Below, in pieces: positions 9,091 to 18,369 of a stretch of 64,000 bases of DNA. The position numbers were made by a program, and so were the translations under genes. The notes under the pieces were generated by a model. It was given only the letters and a program-made list of their open reading frames with translations. It was not told where the DNA came from and searched no databases. Source of the stretch: Pseudoalteromonas rubra (GTDB taxonomy: Bacteria; Pseudomonadota; Gammaproteobacteria; Enterobacterales; Alteromonadaceae); contig NZ_PNCJ01000007.1 in the NCBI RefSeq assembly GCF_005887115.1, positions 1-64,000 of the forward strand, given 5' to 3'. Position 1 is the first letter of the stretch, and each line of letters starts with the position of its first letter.

Positions 9091-11394
9091 CTAAAGATGA
9101 AATTTGCTGATCTGCTGCTTGAGTAATAACGCATCCTCATCCGCAGCAGAGGCCATTGCATTAACCTCAGTAATAATGGCACAGTTTGCCTGAGCCAGAG
9201 TTGTGATATCTGATATTTGCTGGGTAACGTCTTTGGCAACGGCACTTTGCTGAGTAGCTGCCGTCGCCATCTGCTCATTGAAGGCTTCGATTTTGCAAAT
9301 TTGCTCATTAATTTGCTGCAAAGAATCCCGGGTACAGTCCGTAGATGATAAATTATTCTCTGTTAACGCATGTGCTTCACGTATCGCTGACATCGCGTTT
9401 GCCGAACCACTTTGAAGACTTTGAATCATACGATTTATCTCTTCTGTCGATTGCTGTGTCCTCTGCGCCAAAGACCTCACTTCATCGGCCACAACAGAAA
9501 ACCCTCTGCCCTGCTCACCCGCTCGGGCTGCTTCAATCGCGGCATTTAATGCCAATAAATTGGTTTGCTCTGCAATTGTCTGGATCACTTCCAGCACCTG
9601 ACTGATGTTGTTGGATTGTTCCTGTAAAGTCGTCATTTGTTGCATAGTCAGGTCCATCGCCTGTTCCAGGCTTCTGGATGACTGCATATTCTTGGCAACA
9701 TTACTCTTCCCCTGCTCTGACGCGCTAACAGCATCATGACTGGCTTCGCTGGTATACTGTGCATTTTTAGCCACGTCCTCAGAGGTTGCAGCCATTTGCT
9801 CCATTGCCGCGGCTATGTGCACGGTTAAATCCGTTTGTGTATCACTTTTATTCGTAAGCTGAGTAAAGTTCGCTTGTAACTGTGCCATCTGACTGGATAA
9901 CTTTTCGGCGCTGAAGTTGACCTGATTTAAGGTCTCAGCAAAGGTTTCAAACATAGAATTCAAAGCTCGCTCTACCTGGCCCATTTCGTCTTGACTATTC
10001 GACTCGTTAAACCGCAAAGTTAAATCCAGTGAAGTCGCAACATGATTGATAAACCGGCTCATCTTTTGAATGGGTGTCGCGATAATATTGCCCAGCACCC
10101 AGGCACAAAACAGCGCAATGACGATCAGTATGACGGTTATGATGATCGCCATCGTTGTTATCTGATTGGTTATTTCTTCTACATCTGCAAAGGCCTCAGA
10201 CTGATCGAGCTCGCTCAGTAGCGCCCAGATTTTGCCGTTTATTTCAACGAAAGTATATGCAGATGCCACAGCAACATTGCGATAATCTTCTATGATGGCA
10301 AATCCGGAGCGACCCGACAATGCTGCTTCGACAGCCTGAGTGCGGACACTTTGCAACCCGACCGATGTATCAAACCTGTCTATTGCGGCAACCACTTGTG
10401 GCTCGACATCAGCCTTTGCCAGTACCTGTAGGTAGCCTGCTTTATCTTCCAGCAAAAAGCGACTCATGCTACGCATTTTATAGTCACTGCCAACCAGGTA
10501 GGTTTCGCCCGATTCTCCCAACCCTCGTGCTTGCCAGTTTTGCTGGTAAGTGAGGATATCGTTGAGTCTGTCGATTGGCATTTGAAACACCAGTACAGCC
10601 AGACTATTTCCTTCTCTGACAATCGGCGTCGCAACAAATGACGCAGCTGCATTGTAGGAAGGTAGATACGGGGCAAAATCAACAAAGGCTATCTCTCCCG
10701 AGGGTAGTGTTCTGGCAGCTCTGAACACGTCACCAAGGCCACTTTGCGCATAAGGACCACGCAGCAGCGACGTCGCATAGTCCAATTCCTTGAATACGGA
10801 ATACACTACATGACCGCTTTTTGCATCTACGATAAAAATATCGTAATAACCAAACTGCTCTAAGAAACTATTGAAAAAAGGGTGATGCAGACGATGGGCA
10901 GCATCATATTTGCTACCATCTTGAAAGCTGTTCAGAGCATTTTTACTCCCCAATGGGTGCGTATTTTGCGCTATGTACTTGTCCTGCCAGTATTTGGCGG
11001 GATCACTCAAGGCGCTCATCAAACGCTGTGTATCAGTCTGTGTACCGTTTCTTTGCGTAAATACTCGCCCAAACTCATCACGATAATAGCGGCTCAACGC
11101 GGCTTCGTCGGGCTGTGCGCCCACCTGTTTGAAAGTATCGGTAAATTGCAGTGCCGCGTTACGAGTGGCTTCACTTGTTGCCAGCGTCAGTAACTGGCCA
11201 TTGATGAAGTCAAAATACGCCGTTAACTGCTCTTTCTTTGCATCTCTGAGCCCCACCAGGCGGTGCTGGACCTGCATAGTCAGGGTGTTGGCTACATCTT
11301 TTTGTGTAATTATGCCCACACTAAAGGACAAAATAATAAGTGCAACCGTTACAAGAGTTGAGACGCTTACAATAAGCTTCAATTTGATGCTCAC
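9091..11394 (-). CDS. Methyl-accepting chemotaxis protein with large periplasmic sensor
   Basis: 767 residues. A first membrane segment lies at about residues 8-28, a long periplasmic region of about 370 residues of dCache-like character ([21 protein letters not shown]) follows, then a second membrane segment, a HAMP domain starting at TPIQKMSRF, and the cytoplasmic signalling hairpin with [20 protein letters not shown]. No CheR-docking pentapeptide is visible at the end. It lies 97 bases downstream of a betaine-type binding protein on the same strand, so the two may be co-expressed and functionally linked. Confidence 0.92.
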   Translation of the reverse strand: MSIKLKLIVSVSTLVTVALIILSFSVGIITQKDVANTLTMQVQHRLVGLRDAKKEQLTAYFDFINGQLLTLATSEATRNAALQFTDTFKQVGAQPDEAALSRYYRDEFGRVFTQRNGTQTDTQRLMSALSDPAKYWQDKYIAQNTHPLGSKNALNSFQDGSKYDAAHRLHHPFFNSFLEQFGYYDIFIVDAKSGHVVYSVFKELDYATSLLRGPYAQSGLGDVFRAARTLPSGEIAFVDFAPYLPSYNAAASFVATPIVREGNSLAVLVFQMPIDRLNDILTYQQNWQARGLGESGETYLVGSDYKMRSMSRFLLEDKAGYLQVLAKADVEPQVVAAIDRFDTSVGLQSVRTQAVEAALSGRSGFAIIEDYRNVAVASAYTFVEINGKIWALLSELDQSEAFADVEEITNQITTMAIIITVILIVIALFCAWVLGNIIATPIQKMSRFINHVATSLDLTLRFNESNSQDEMGQVERALNSMFETFAETLNQVNFSAEKLSSQMAQLQANFTQLTNKSDTQTDLTVHIAAAMEQMAATSEDVAKNAQYTSEASHDAVSASEQGKSNVAKNMQSSRSLEQAMDLTMQQMTTLQEQSNNISQVLEVIQTIAEQTNLLALNAAIEAARAGEQGRGFSVVADEVRSLAQRTQQSTEEINRMIQSLQSGSANAMSAIREAHALTENNLSSTDCTRDSLQQINEQICKIEAFNEQMATAATQQSAVAKDVTQQISDITTLAQANCAIITEVNAMASAADEDALLLKQQISKFHL

Positions 11395-11491
11395 GGCACC
11401 TCCAGCGTCATCCTGACTTGTAAAATCGACAGGTATTAAAAGCTTAGTTCAAGATCTCCACTCATGTTGCTTTTTTATTCCATTTACAGAG

Positions 11492-12418
11492 CTATTCAAT
11501 ACATTTGGCAAACCACCTACGCCACTGAATCCGATTGGTTTCAAGCCAATGCTTTGCTACCAATGCAGGCGTAAAATTCTCCAGATTAACCATGGCTGCC
11601 AGCTGCTCAAGCATGATGCTGTCCATATCGAACTGACGCAGGCCCTTGACCAGACAAGGGTGTTGCTCAAAAAACACGGTACTGACTATCTTTTTTAACC
11701 ACCCGGATTTGGGGTTACCGCAATCAAACAAAAACCTGGGGTTGACTCCCCAACCGGGTTCTGTTTCGCAACGCGGGTCAAAGTCTGGAAACTCAACAAA
11801 TTCACCGGGATAAACGGCTCCCACCCAGTTGGGTGTCCAGTTAAACATCAAGATCGGTTGTTTGATTTTGTGTGCAATAGCCAGCTTTTTCCACAGCGCC
11901 TCTCCACTGTCGACCTGCTCTACAACAAAGGGCAATTGCAATGCGCGGATCCTGGCCCGATCAGGCTTTTCCCAGGGCCCTGCAATATAGACCCCCTTGC
12001 CCTGAGAGCCTGGCCTGGAAAAGATGTCGGCACATTGGATCAAAGCTTCCCAATGAGGCAACCCAGAACAGTGTTGTTTAACATACAACGGATACCACCA
12101 ATCTTCGCGGGTTTTCAACGTGTAATCACCAAGGTCAACAATCACCTGACTACGTATTAGTTGCGCATATTTGTCTGCCATGGTGCCTTCCCAGACCTCC
12201 ATCTGAACGTCCGCCATTCCAGCTTTAAGTAAAAACCACTGGCCATCTGTTTTGGCTTCGATAAATTCAGTTTGATAACCAAGTTCGGTAAAAATATTGG
12301 CCACAATATGGGACAAAACTTGCTGGCTCGTCCAGTCATTGTAGAGTATTTGAATAGGCTGCATGGCACGCAGAGGCATTGCCAGCAACAAAATCAAAAA
12401 ACAGAGTATGCGGTACAT
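11492..12418 (-). CDS. Orphan glycine betaine/choline-type substrate-binding protein (OpuAC-like)
   Basis: 308 residues with a signal peptide ending near residue 18 (LLLAMPLRA). The fold matches OpuAC/ProX-type binding proteins of betaine ABC carriers: aromatic residues that could form a cation cage appear in NDWTSQQ, QMEVWEG, WWYPLYV and FNWTPNW. No permease or ATPase gene is nearby. Instead the next gene on the strand is a chemoreceptor, so this protein may present its ligand to that receptor rather than to a transporter (inference). It could also serve a carrier encoded elsewhere. Confidence 0.8.
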   Translation of the reverse strand: MYRILCFLILLLAMPLRAMQPIQILYNDWTSQQVLSHIVANIFTELGYQTEFIEAKTDGQWFLLKAGMADVQMEVWEGTMADKYAQLIRSQVIVDLGDYTLKTREDWWYPLYVKQHCSGLPHWEALIQCADIFSRPGSQGKGVYIAGPWEKPDRARIRALQLPFVVEQVDSGEALWKKLAIAHKIKQPILMFNWTPNWVGAVYPGEFVEFPDFDPRCETEPGWGVNPRFLFDCGNPKSGWLKKIVSTVFFEQHPCLVKGLRQFDMDSIMLEQLAAMVNLENFTPALVAKHWLETNRIQWRRWFAKCIE

Positions 12419-12618
12419 AAAGACTGATGCCTGCTCAGAATGAATCCCTTCCAGTATAGGCGCTATTTCACTTCTGTCAGTCTATAAACCCACTCCATTT
12501 TTTGTGACATAATTGTTTACAAACAGTTATGTAAAACCGTTTTACACGCTAGGATCAGATGTACTAATGTTTAATTGTTCACTCTATGAACACTACAAAT
12601 TTTAAAAGGAATATCAAA

Positions 12619-12813
12619 ATGAAACTCAATTTGAACAAAAAATGTATCAAACGACTCAGTGCGGACAAAGCGACATTGGCGCAACAGGTAACGCCTCAAG
12701 TAGCAGGCGGACGCCCTAAAAGCTACTTTAATAACTGTGCACCCACTGAGAACCGCTTCTGTTGGGAAGAGTCAATTAATAACTGCCCATTATCCCAGGC
12801 GATTGGGTGCTAA
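12619..12813 (+). CDS. Small double-glycine-leader peptide with four evenly spaced cysteines
   Basis: 64 residues from ATG 12619, which has AAAAGGA eight bases upstream; an in-frame ATG at 12586 lacks a comparable site. The first 31 residues look like a leader: basic, starting MKLNLNKK and ending TPQVAGG, a double-glycine cleavage site. The predicted 33-residue core has Cys at 9, 17, 25 and 33, exactly every eighth residue; the cysteine at 9 follows FNN and that at 25 follows INN. It resembles precursors of exported bacteriocins or RiPPs, but no modification enzyme, protease-transporter or immunity gene is adjacent. Function unknown; a secreted disulfide peptide is the simplest reading. Confidence 0.75.
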   Translation: MKLNLNKKCIKRLSADKATLAQQVTPQVAGGRPKSYFNNCAPTENRFCWEESINNCPLSQAIGC

Positions 12814-12825
12814 TCCTTTAGCACC
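12806..12825 (+). terminator. 8-bp hairpin overlapping the peptide stop codon
   Basis: GGTGCTAA (12806-12813) pairs perfectly with TTAGCACC (12818-12825) around TCCT; the TAA is the stop codon. Only a poor U-tract (TATTT) follows, so it may act more to protect the 3' end than to terminate. Confidence 0.4.
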
Positions 12826-12840
12826 TATTTCATGTTAGTT

Positions 12841-12872
12841 CAGGATTACTACTGACTTATCTGGTAATCCTG
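12841..12872. terminator. 9-bp inverted repeat at the end of msrAB
   Basis: CAGGATTAC (12841-12849) and GTAATCCTG (12864-12872) are perfect complements around a 14-base loop between the convergent peptide and msrAB genes. It overlaps the last msrAB codons. No U-tract follows on either strand, so its role as a terminator is uncertain. Confidence 0.35.
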
Positions 12873-14138
12873 CCTGGGTTTAAACTCTAACACGGTCGCA
12901 TTAATGCAGTAGCGATCGCTTCCACCCGGACCTTCATTAGCGAAAACATGACCCAGATGAATCCCAGAAGAGCGAGAACGGATCTCTGTGCGCCGCATCC
13001 CGTGGCTGTTATCTTTGTGATAAGTGACGCTGCCCGCCACCGGGTGCTTAAAAGATAGCCAACCGGTTCCAGAGTTAAACCTGTCTTTGGTATCGAATAA
13101 AGCCTGCCCACTTAGTTTGTCAATAAATACACCATCACCTGTTTTCTTAAACAAATCATATTGCTTACAAAACGGGCGATCTGTCCCTTGCTCAAATGCC
13201 GTTTTAAATGCGTCGCTGTCACCTAGCTTAAAAGCCCCCAGTGCAAGGTAAAATTCGTCACGATTCATATAACCCTGAAAGCCTGCGACTTCTTTACCAG
13301 CGTCTAAAAACAAGATAGTCGGTGTCGCCCAGGTAGCAGACATGATACTTAGCCCCTGCAACTGATTTGCACGGCGATAATGCAGCGCTATAGTGCCCTG
13401 ATAATCATTTACGACTTGTTGCTTGAATTTTTCACAGTAAGGGCAATAAGGCGCATCAATAACAACGATATGCTTGCCAACCATTAATGGCTTATTGTCG
13501 ATAATTTCTTCTACCGTTTGTTTAAAGGTCACGCCTGTACTGTGATCCGGGCAATAACCATTGGGATTTTTGACCAAATAGTTCTGGTGATACTCTTCCG
13601 CCCTGACAAAAGCCACTAACGGCTTAAGTGCAGTTTGAATGGGCCCATATCCTGCTTCACTCAGCAGTGCCTGATATTGCCCCTGTAATGCCTCGGCTGT
13701 CGTTTTCTGCGCCTCTTCCGTATACAGAATGATCGAACGATACTGGGTGCCAACATCGTTGCCCTGGCGGTTTTTCTGTGTCGGATCATGACTTTCAAAA
13801 TACACTTTTAGCAATGATTCCGTTGATAGACGACTAGCGTTGTAGGTAACCCGGACCACTTCGGCGTAATTATTGGGGTCAAACCGCCGGCTCGGTGCGG
13901 TAATCGCTTTGTAGCTTGCATGAAACCCACGGCCATCAGCATAGCCGGATTCAGCATCAATCACGCCAGGCAAAGCCTCATAGCGTTTCTCTGCTCCCCA
14001 AAAACACCCAGATCCCAGTACCAGAGTTTTAATGTGCGAACTAGCTTCGTCTGGCATATTGCTAACGGAGGTATCGTTAGCTTGGGTAAAACCCGCTCCC
14101 CCCAAAAGCGCCAAACTCAGAATGAGTCGTTTAATCAC
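12849..14138 (-). CDS. msrAB: Exported methionine sulfoxide reductase, MsrA-thioredoxin-MsrB fusion
   Basis: 429 residues with a signal peptide ending near TQA (about 20). Residues 38-205 are MsrA, with catalytic Cys45 in GCFWGAE and a resolving cysteine at 196 (GYCPDHS). Residues 215-310 are a thioredoxin-like domain with CPYC (232-235). Residues 320-425 are MsrB, with catalytic Cys411 in RYCIN and HLGHVF before it. The enzyme would repair both sulfoxide stereoisomers in envelope proteins, with the middle domain relaying electrons. The order differs from Neisseria PilB (thioredoxin first). The MsrB zinc cysteines are absent (GVFIDKLSG and RSRSSG replace the CxxC pairs). Confidence 0.92.
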   Translation of the reverse strand: MIKRLILSLALLGGAGFTQANDTSVSNMPDEASSHIKTLVLGSGCFWGAEKRYEALPGVIDAESGYADGRGFHASYKAITAPSRRFDPNNYAEVVRVTYNASRLSTESLLKVYFESHDPTQKNRQGNDVGTQYRSIILYTEEAQKTTAEALQGQYQALLSEAGYGPIQTALKPLVAFVRAEEYHQNYLVKNPNGYCPDHSTGVTFKQTVEEIIDNKPLMVGKHIVVIDAPYCPYCEKFKQQVVNDYQGTIALHYRRANQLQGLSIMSATWATPTILFLDAGKEVAGFQGYMNRDEFYLALGAFKLGDSDAFKTAFEQGTDRPFCKQYDLFKKTGDGVFIDKLSGQALFDTKDRFNSGTGWLSFKHPVAGSVTYHKDNSHGMRRTEIRSRSSGIHLGHVFANEGPGGSDRYCINATVLEFKPRQDYQISQ

Positions 14139-14329
14139 ACCGTATTCCTTAAAATTGATTTCAGATGCCTAGTGAGACCGCTTAAGCAAGCCGTCACTTT
14201 CACTTTTGTACAAAAAACCTTTTTGTCAGCGCTTTAACTAGGATTCTGTGTCGTTCAACGACATTTAATTAATTAATCGCCTTGTTTAAGGTAAAACGAA
14301 TCCCAAATTAGTTATTAAGGGTTTAATCA

Positions 14330-15844
14330 ATGTCATTATCTACTCGTCTGTGCGCACTCAGTGTTGCCCTTTTCGGATCTGTATCGGCGCTTGCCGCTGA
14401 TATCCAATTCACCAATAAACTGAATGAAAAGACGAATGCACTGGTCGTATTTCAGGATAACGAGCAAAGCAATGCATTTAAATTCCTCGACAGAGATACC
14501 CGCAAGCAGCTTACCAAAGCACTCGAAGCGGACAAGTTTTCTGGTGACTATGGCAAAGTCGTCGAAGTACTTGCTCCTGTTGACTCCAAGCATCAGCGTA
14601 TCCTTGTCGTTGGTCTTGGTGAACTGGAAGAGCTGGACAGTGCTAAGATGGCTAAACTCGGTGGTAATCTGCACGCGAAGCTTGAGCAAAAAGAGGTAGA
14701 TACAGTCAGTGTCGCACTCAAAGGTTTTAATGGTCAGCTTAGTAACCACGAACTTGCGGCTCAATATGCACATGGTGCCAATTTGCGTGACCACACGTTT
14801 GAACTGTATAAGAAAGAGCCGAACACACACACCATGACCTACAGTCTGAATGTGGATGATCAGGGTAAAACCAAGGCTGAATACACCACTTTAAGCTACA
14901 TTGAGCAAGGTGTATTCCTGGCAAGAGACTTGACCTCTGAAGTGCCGACTGAAATGACACCTGTTGATTTCGCCAATGCAGCCAAACAACTTGAGCAATA
15001 CGGCGTCGAAGTGAAAATTCTTGAGCCTGAGCAGCTTAAATCTTTAGGCATGAATGCGCTGGAAGGCGTAGGTCGTGGTAGTAAACAAGGCGCGCGTCTT
15101 GTTGTTGCACATTATAAAGGTAATGACGACACCCCCATCGCATTAGTGGGCAAAGGGATCACTTTTGATTCTGGTGGTTACAGTATTAAAACCGGTAAGT
15201 CGATTGCACGCATGAAGTCAGACATGGCCGGCGCCGCTGCAGTACTTGGCACTGTCAAAGCTATGGCCCTGGCAAAAGCCGATGTGAACGTTGTCGCTGT
15301 GATGGGGATGGCCGCTAACATGGTATCTGAAAATTCAATTGCCCCGGGTGATGTGCTGCGCACAGCAGAAGGCCTGAGCGTAGAAATCCTGAATACCGAT
15401 GCAGAAGGCCGCTTGGTACTGAGTGATGCGATGTGGTATGCCCGTACCTACTACAAACCTGAAGTCATGATTGACCTGGCCACATTAACTGGTTCAAAGA
15501 TCCGTGCCGTTGGTAACCGCTATGCAGCTGTTTTCTCTGACGACGAGCACCTGATTTCCGAATTCACTGTGGCAGGCAAAGCCGTTAATGAGCCACTTTG
15601 GCGCCTTCCTCTGGGCTACAAAGATATGCTGAAGTCAGACATTGCGGATATCGCGAACATTGGTTCAGGTGGCCCAGGCGCCACGACAGCGGCTTCTTTC
15701 TTGCAACATTTTGCGGGTGAGACACGCTGGGTACACATTGATATTGCAGGCAATGCACTGGCCTCCACAGGCAAAGGCGAAGTCTCTGCGGGTGGCACCG
15801 GATTTGGTGTACGCCTGTTGAGTGAGTGGCTTTTGAGCAACTAA
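14330..15844 (+). CDS. Exported M17 leucyl aminopeptidase
   Basis: 504 residues of the PepA family of two-metal aminopeptidases. The catalytic signature NTDAEGRLVL is at residues 355-364; metal ligands also appear in KGITFDSGG and MKSDMAGAA. The first 22 residues (hydrophobic core ALSVALFGSVSA, cleavage after ALA) form a clear Sec signal peptide, whereas family members such as E. coli PepA are cytoplasmic. It would therefore trim peptides in the periplasm or outside the cell. It is transcribed alone, divergent from msrAB and closed by a strong terminator. Confidence 0.92.
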   Translation: MSLSTRLCALSVALFGSVSALAADIQFTNKLNEKTNALVVFQDNEQSNAFKFLDRDTRKQLTKALEADKFSGDYGKVVEVLAPVDSKHQRILVVGLGELEELDSAKMAKLGGNLHAKLEQKEVDTVSVALKGFNGQLSNHELAAQYAHGANLRDHTFELYKKEPNTHTMTYSLNVDDQGKTKAEYTTLSYIEQGVFLARDLTSEVPTEMTPVDFANAAKQLEQYGVEVKILEPEQLKSLGMNALEGVGRGSKQGARLVVAHYKGNDDTPIALVGKGITFDSGGYSIKTGKSIARMKSDMAGAAAVLGTVKAMALAKADVNVVAVMGMAANMVSENSIAPGDVLRTAEGLSVEILNTDAEGRLVLSDAMWYARTYYKPEVMIDLATLTGSKIRAVGNRYAAVFSDDEHLISEFTVAGKAVNEPLWRLPLGYKDMLKSDIADIANIGSGGPGATTAASFLQHFAGETRWVHIDIAGNALASTGKGEVSAGGTGFGVRLLSEWLLSN

Positions 15845-15864
15845 CAGAACCCCAACCGAAGAGA

Positions 15865-15893
15865 GCCATGCGACCACTGCATGGCTTTTTTTT
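15865..15893 (+). terminator. Rho-independent terminator after the aminopeptidase
   Basis: GCCATGC pairs with GCATGGC (15865-15871 / 15879-15885) around a 7-base loop and is followed by eight T residues, 20 bases past the stop codon. Confidence 0.92.
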
Positions 15894-16043
15894 ACGTACT
15901 GTGGACACATGCTGACAGCGTTGGACACATTAGGCAAGACAGTCAATGATAAGCTTGCTATTCTTTGCCTCAGGTACCCCACCGCGTCGGCATAACCTCA
16001 GGGTTAGCCTTGTGTGACAATAATATAATGACAATAAGAAACC

Positions 16044-16700
16044 ATGAATCAGGAACAGACTTATCTGCTTGGTGAGCAAGCTGTGGTGCTTGATCTTAAT
16101 TGCGCCCGACTCGATGATGCTCAACAGAACCGACTGTTTGCGTTGCATCGCCACTTACAACAACTGGAGGTTGGCAGTGACATCGTGGTTGGAAAAACCT
16201 CTATCACGCTGGTTCTGAGAAACCCCATTCACTGTAACACTTGGCAAGAACGACTCTTGACGCTCTGGCAGGAGCTGAGCGCAACAGATTTTCATCCAAC
16301 CACACACACTATCCCGGTTATTTACGGCAAAGAAGCTGGCCCAGACCTCTTGCCACTGGCCGCTCAACTAGACCTGTCACCACGGGATATTGTTGAGCTG
16401 CACAGTACACCCATTTATCAGGTTAAGTTTCTGGGCTTTTTGCCAGGCTTTGCCTATCTGGGGACGGTACCGCAACAACTTCAGGTCGCCCGACTGGACT
16501 CACCACGAACACAGGTACCCGCAGGCTCGGTTGCCATTGCAGAAGACCTCAGTGCGATATACCCCAGTACCTCTCCCGGTGGCTGGCGACTGCTGGGGCA
16601 CAGCTCAACACGGTTATTCGATGCTCAAGCCCACTCGCCCTGTTTGCTCCAGCCAGGTGATAACGTCAAATTTGTACCTCAAAAGGAGGGGCTGTGCTAG
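16044..16700 (+). CDS. pxpB: 5-oxoprolinase subunit B (KipI-like)
   Basis: 218 residues of the KipI/PxpB family. With PxpA and PxpC it forms the ATP-dependent bacterial 5-oxoprolinase that opens pyroglutamate to glutamate. Family motifs visible are KFLGFLPGFAYLG, PRTQVPAGSVAIA and SPGGWRLLG. First gene of a five-gene operon; its last 7 bases overlap pxpC. Start ATG 16044 gives the usual length. No pxpA (LamB/YcsF) gene accompanies it, which is unusual since the three are normally together. Confidence 0.92.
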   Translation: MNQEQTYLLGEQAVVLDLNCARLDDAQQNRLFALHRHLQQLEVGSDIVVGKTSITLVLRNPIHCNTWQERLLTLWQELSATDFHPTTHTIPVIYGKEAGPDLLPLAAQLDLSPRDIVELHSTPIYQVKFLGFLPGFAYLGTVPQQLQVARLDSPRTQVPAGSVAIAEDLSAIYPSTSPGGWRLLGHSSTRLFDAQAHSPCLLQPGDNVKFVPQKEGLC

Positions 16701-17629
16701 AAATCATCAAACCTGGTGTTCAGGTATGTATTCAGGATCTTGGCCGATATGGCTATCGTCACCTGGGTGTATCACAAAGCGGCGCACTTGATCCTATGGC
16801 GATGAAAATTGCCAACACCTTACTGGGCAACCCTCTTGATACCGCGGTCCTTGAAATCACGGTCGGTCTCTGTCAGTTGCGATTTAATCAGGCTACCAAC
16901 TTCGCCTTGACCGGCGGCGATCTCAATGCGCGTCTGGACGACTGTGCATTGACACCAGGCTGGCGTTACTTTGCTAAGTCCGGGCAAGTGCTCAGCTTTG
17001 CTTCCAGCCCTAGCGCAATTCGCGCCTATATCAGTGTAGAAGGTGGCTTCAACCTCCATCCTGTTATGGGATCTGACTCCACAGATCTACAGGCTGGGTT
17101 TGGCGGGTTAGAAGGTAAAGCGTTATCTGCAGCAGACCAGCTAAGCTATAAAGCCTGTTCAGAAAAACAAAGTATAGGAGCATTACAACCGCCCTACCTA
17201 AACCAGATCCGAGTATTACCCGGTCCCCATTGCAAACACCTGAGCCAGTCAACAGAGCAACTGTTGTGCAGCCAGCAATGGCAGGTGTCAGCCGACAGTA
17301 ATCGGATGGGGGTGCGACTTAGTAACTCTGCCCCTGCCAGTCACCAGGTTACGATAAATAGTCAGGCTGTGCTGCCTGGCACGATTCAGCTGCCCCCAAA
17401 CGGAGCGCCCATTGTTTTGCTGAACGACTGTCAGACTACCGGTGGTTACCCGATGATAGCTCAGGTGATCAGCGCCGATTTGCGACACTTTGCCCAACTT
17501 GCTGCAGGCGCTCAGGTCAGCTTTAGTCTGACGACCCAAAGCAAGGCGCGCCAGGAGACACAAAAACAACAAAATCATCTCAATCAATTGCGCATAGCGC
17601 TGACTCATCGCGACAGGAGCTTTTCGTGA
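16694..17629 (+). CDS. pxpC: 5-oxoprolinase subunit C (KipA-like, biotin-dependent carboxylase-like domain)
   Basis: 311 residues of the PxpC/KipA family, recognised from the opening LEIIKPGVQVCIQDLGRYG and the later SNRMGVRL and NDCQTTGGYP blocks. GTG start at 16694, with an excellent AAAAGGAGG at 16681-16689 inside the end of pxpB. Partner of PxpB in 5-oxoprolinase. Its stop codon overlaps the GTG start of the next gene, so the whole set is translationally coupled. Confidence 0.93.
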   Translation: MLEIIKPGVQVCIQDLGRYGYRHLGVSQSGALDPMAMKIANTLLGNPLDTAVLEITVGLCQLRFNQATNFALTGGDLNARLDDCALTPGWRYFAKSGQVLSFASSPSAIRAYISVEGGFNLHPVMGSDSTDLQAGFGGLEGKALSAADQLSYKACSEKQSIGALQPPYLNQIRVLPGPHCKHLSQSTEQLLCSQQWQVSADSNRMGVRLSNSAPASHQVTINSQAVLPGTIQLPPNGAPIVLLNDCQTTGGYPMIAQVISADLRHFAQLAAGAQVSFSLTTQSKARQETQKQQNHLNQLRIALTHRDRSFS

Positions 17630-18369
17630 GTGAACTTAATTTTTTACCCCTGAGCGGGATTTTAGTGGTGATCCTCGGATTTGCCCTGCGTTTTAACCCA
17701 CTACTGGTTGTTACCTGCGCTGGTATTGTTACCGGCTGGGCGGTTGACTTAGACTTTCTGACTATGCTGGAAACCTTCGGCGAGAAGTTTCTGAATTCAC
17801 GCCAGCTTGCAAGCTTTTTACTCTTACTCCCCGTTATTGCGATTCTCGAGCGATATGGCTTACAACAACACGCCAAGAGTTGGATAGCGAGTATCAAAGG
17901 CGCAACCACAGCGAGGATCATGAGCGTCTATTTTGTCGTACGTGAATGTAGTGCCGCACTCGGCTTAATTAATCTTGCAGGCCAGCCCCAGACCGTGCGC
18001 CCTTTACTTGCCCCTATGGCGCTTGGCGCCGCGAGCAACCTGCATGGTGATTTGCCAAAGCCCGTTCGGGACCTGATCAGTGCACATGCGGCGGCATGTG
18101 ACAATATTGCCGTCTTTTTTGGTGAAGATATTTTCATTGCCTTTGGCGCCGTATTGTTGATGGATGCTTTCTTAAGAGAAAATGGCATAACGGGTATTGA
18201 GCCACTGCATATTGGTCTGTGGGCAATTCCAACCGCCATCGCTGCATTAATTGTTCATCTGTTCCGTCTGGCACGACTTGAAGCCAAAATACGCGCACAA
18301 GTTGCCTTGCATGCTGAACAAAGTCAATCAGATGTACAAAGCTCGGTAACCAGGGAGGAGCTTGCATGA
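17626..18369 (+). CDS. DUF969 membrane protein
   Basis: 247 residues with about six hydrophobic segments, recognised as the DUF969 family from context and from stretches such as LPLSGILVVILGFALRFNP and CSAALGLINLAGQPQ. GTG start overlapping the pxpC stop (GTGA). DUF969 and DUF979 proteins are typically encoded as a pair beside 5-oxoprolinase and pyroglutamyl-peptidase genes; together they probably make one carrier for pyroglutamate or pyroglutamyl peptides, but the transport role is inferred from gene order. Confidence 0.82.
   Translation: MSELNFLPLSGILVVILGFALRFNPLLVVTCAGIVTGWAVDLDFLTMLETFGEKFLNSRQLASFLLLLPVIAILERYGLQQHAKSWIASIKGATTARIMSVYFVVRECSAALGLINLAGQPQTVRPLLAPMALGAASNLHGDLPKPVRDLISAHAAACDNIAVFFGEDIFIAFGAVLLMDAFLRENGITGIEPLHIGLWAIPTAIAALIVHLFRLARLEAKIRAQVALHAEQSQSDVQSSVTREELA

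Noticed and set aside
14336..14830. 164-codon open frame opposite the M17 aminopeptidase
   Set aside because: Fully inside a well-supported gene on the other strand, no recognisable protein features.
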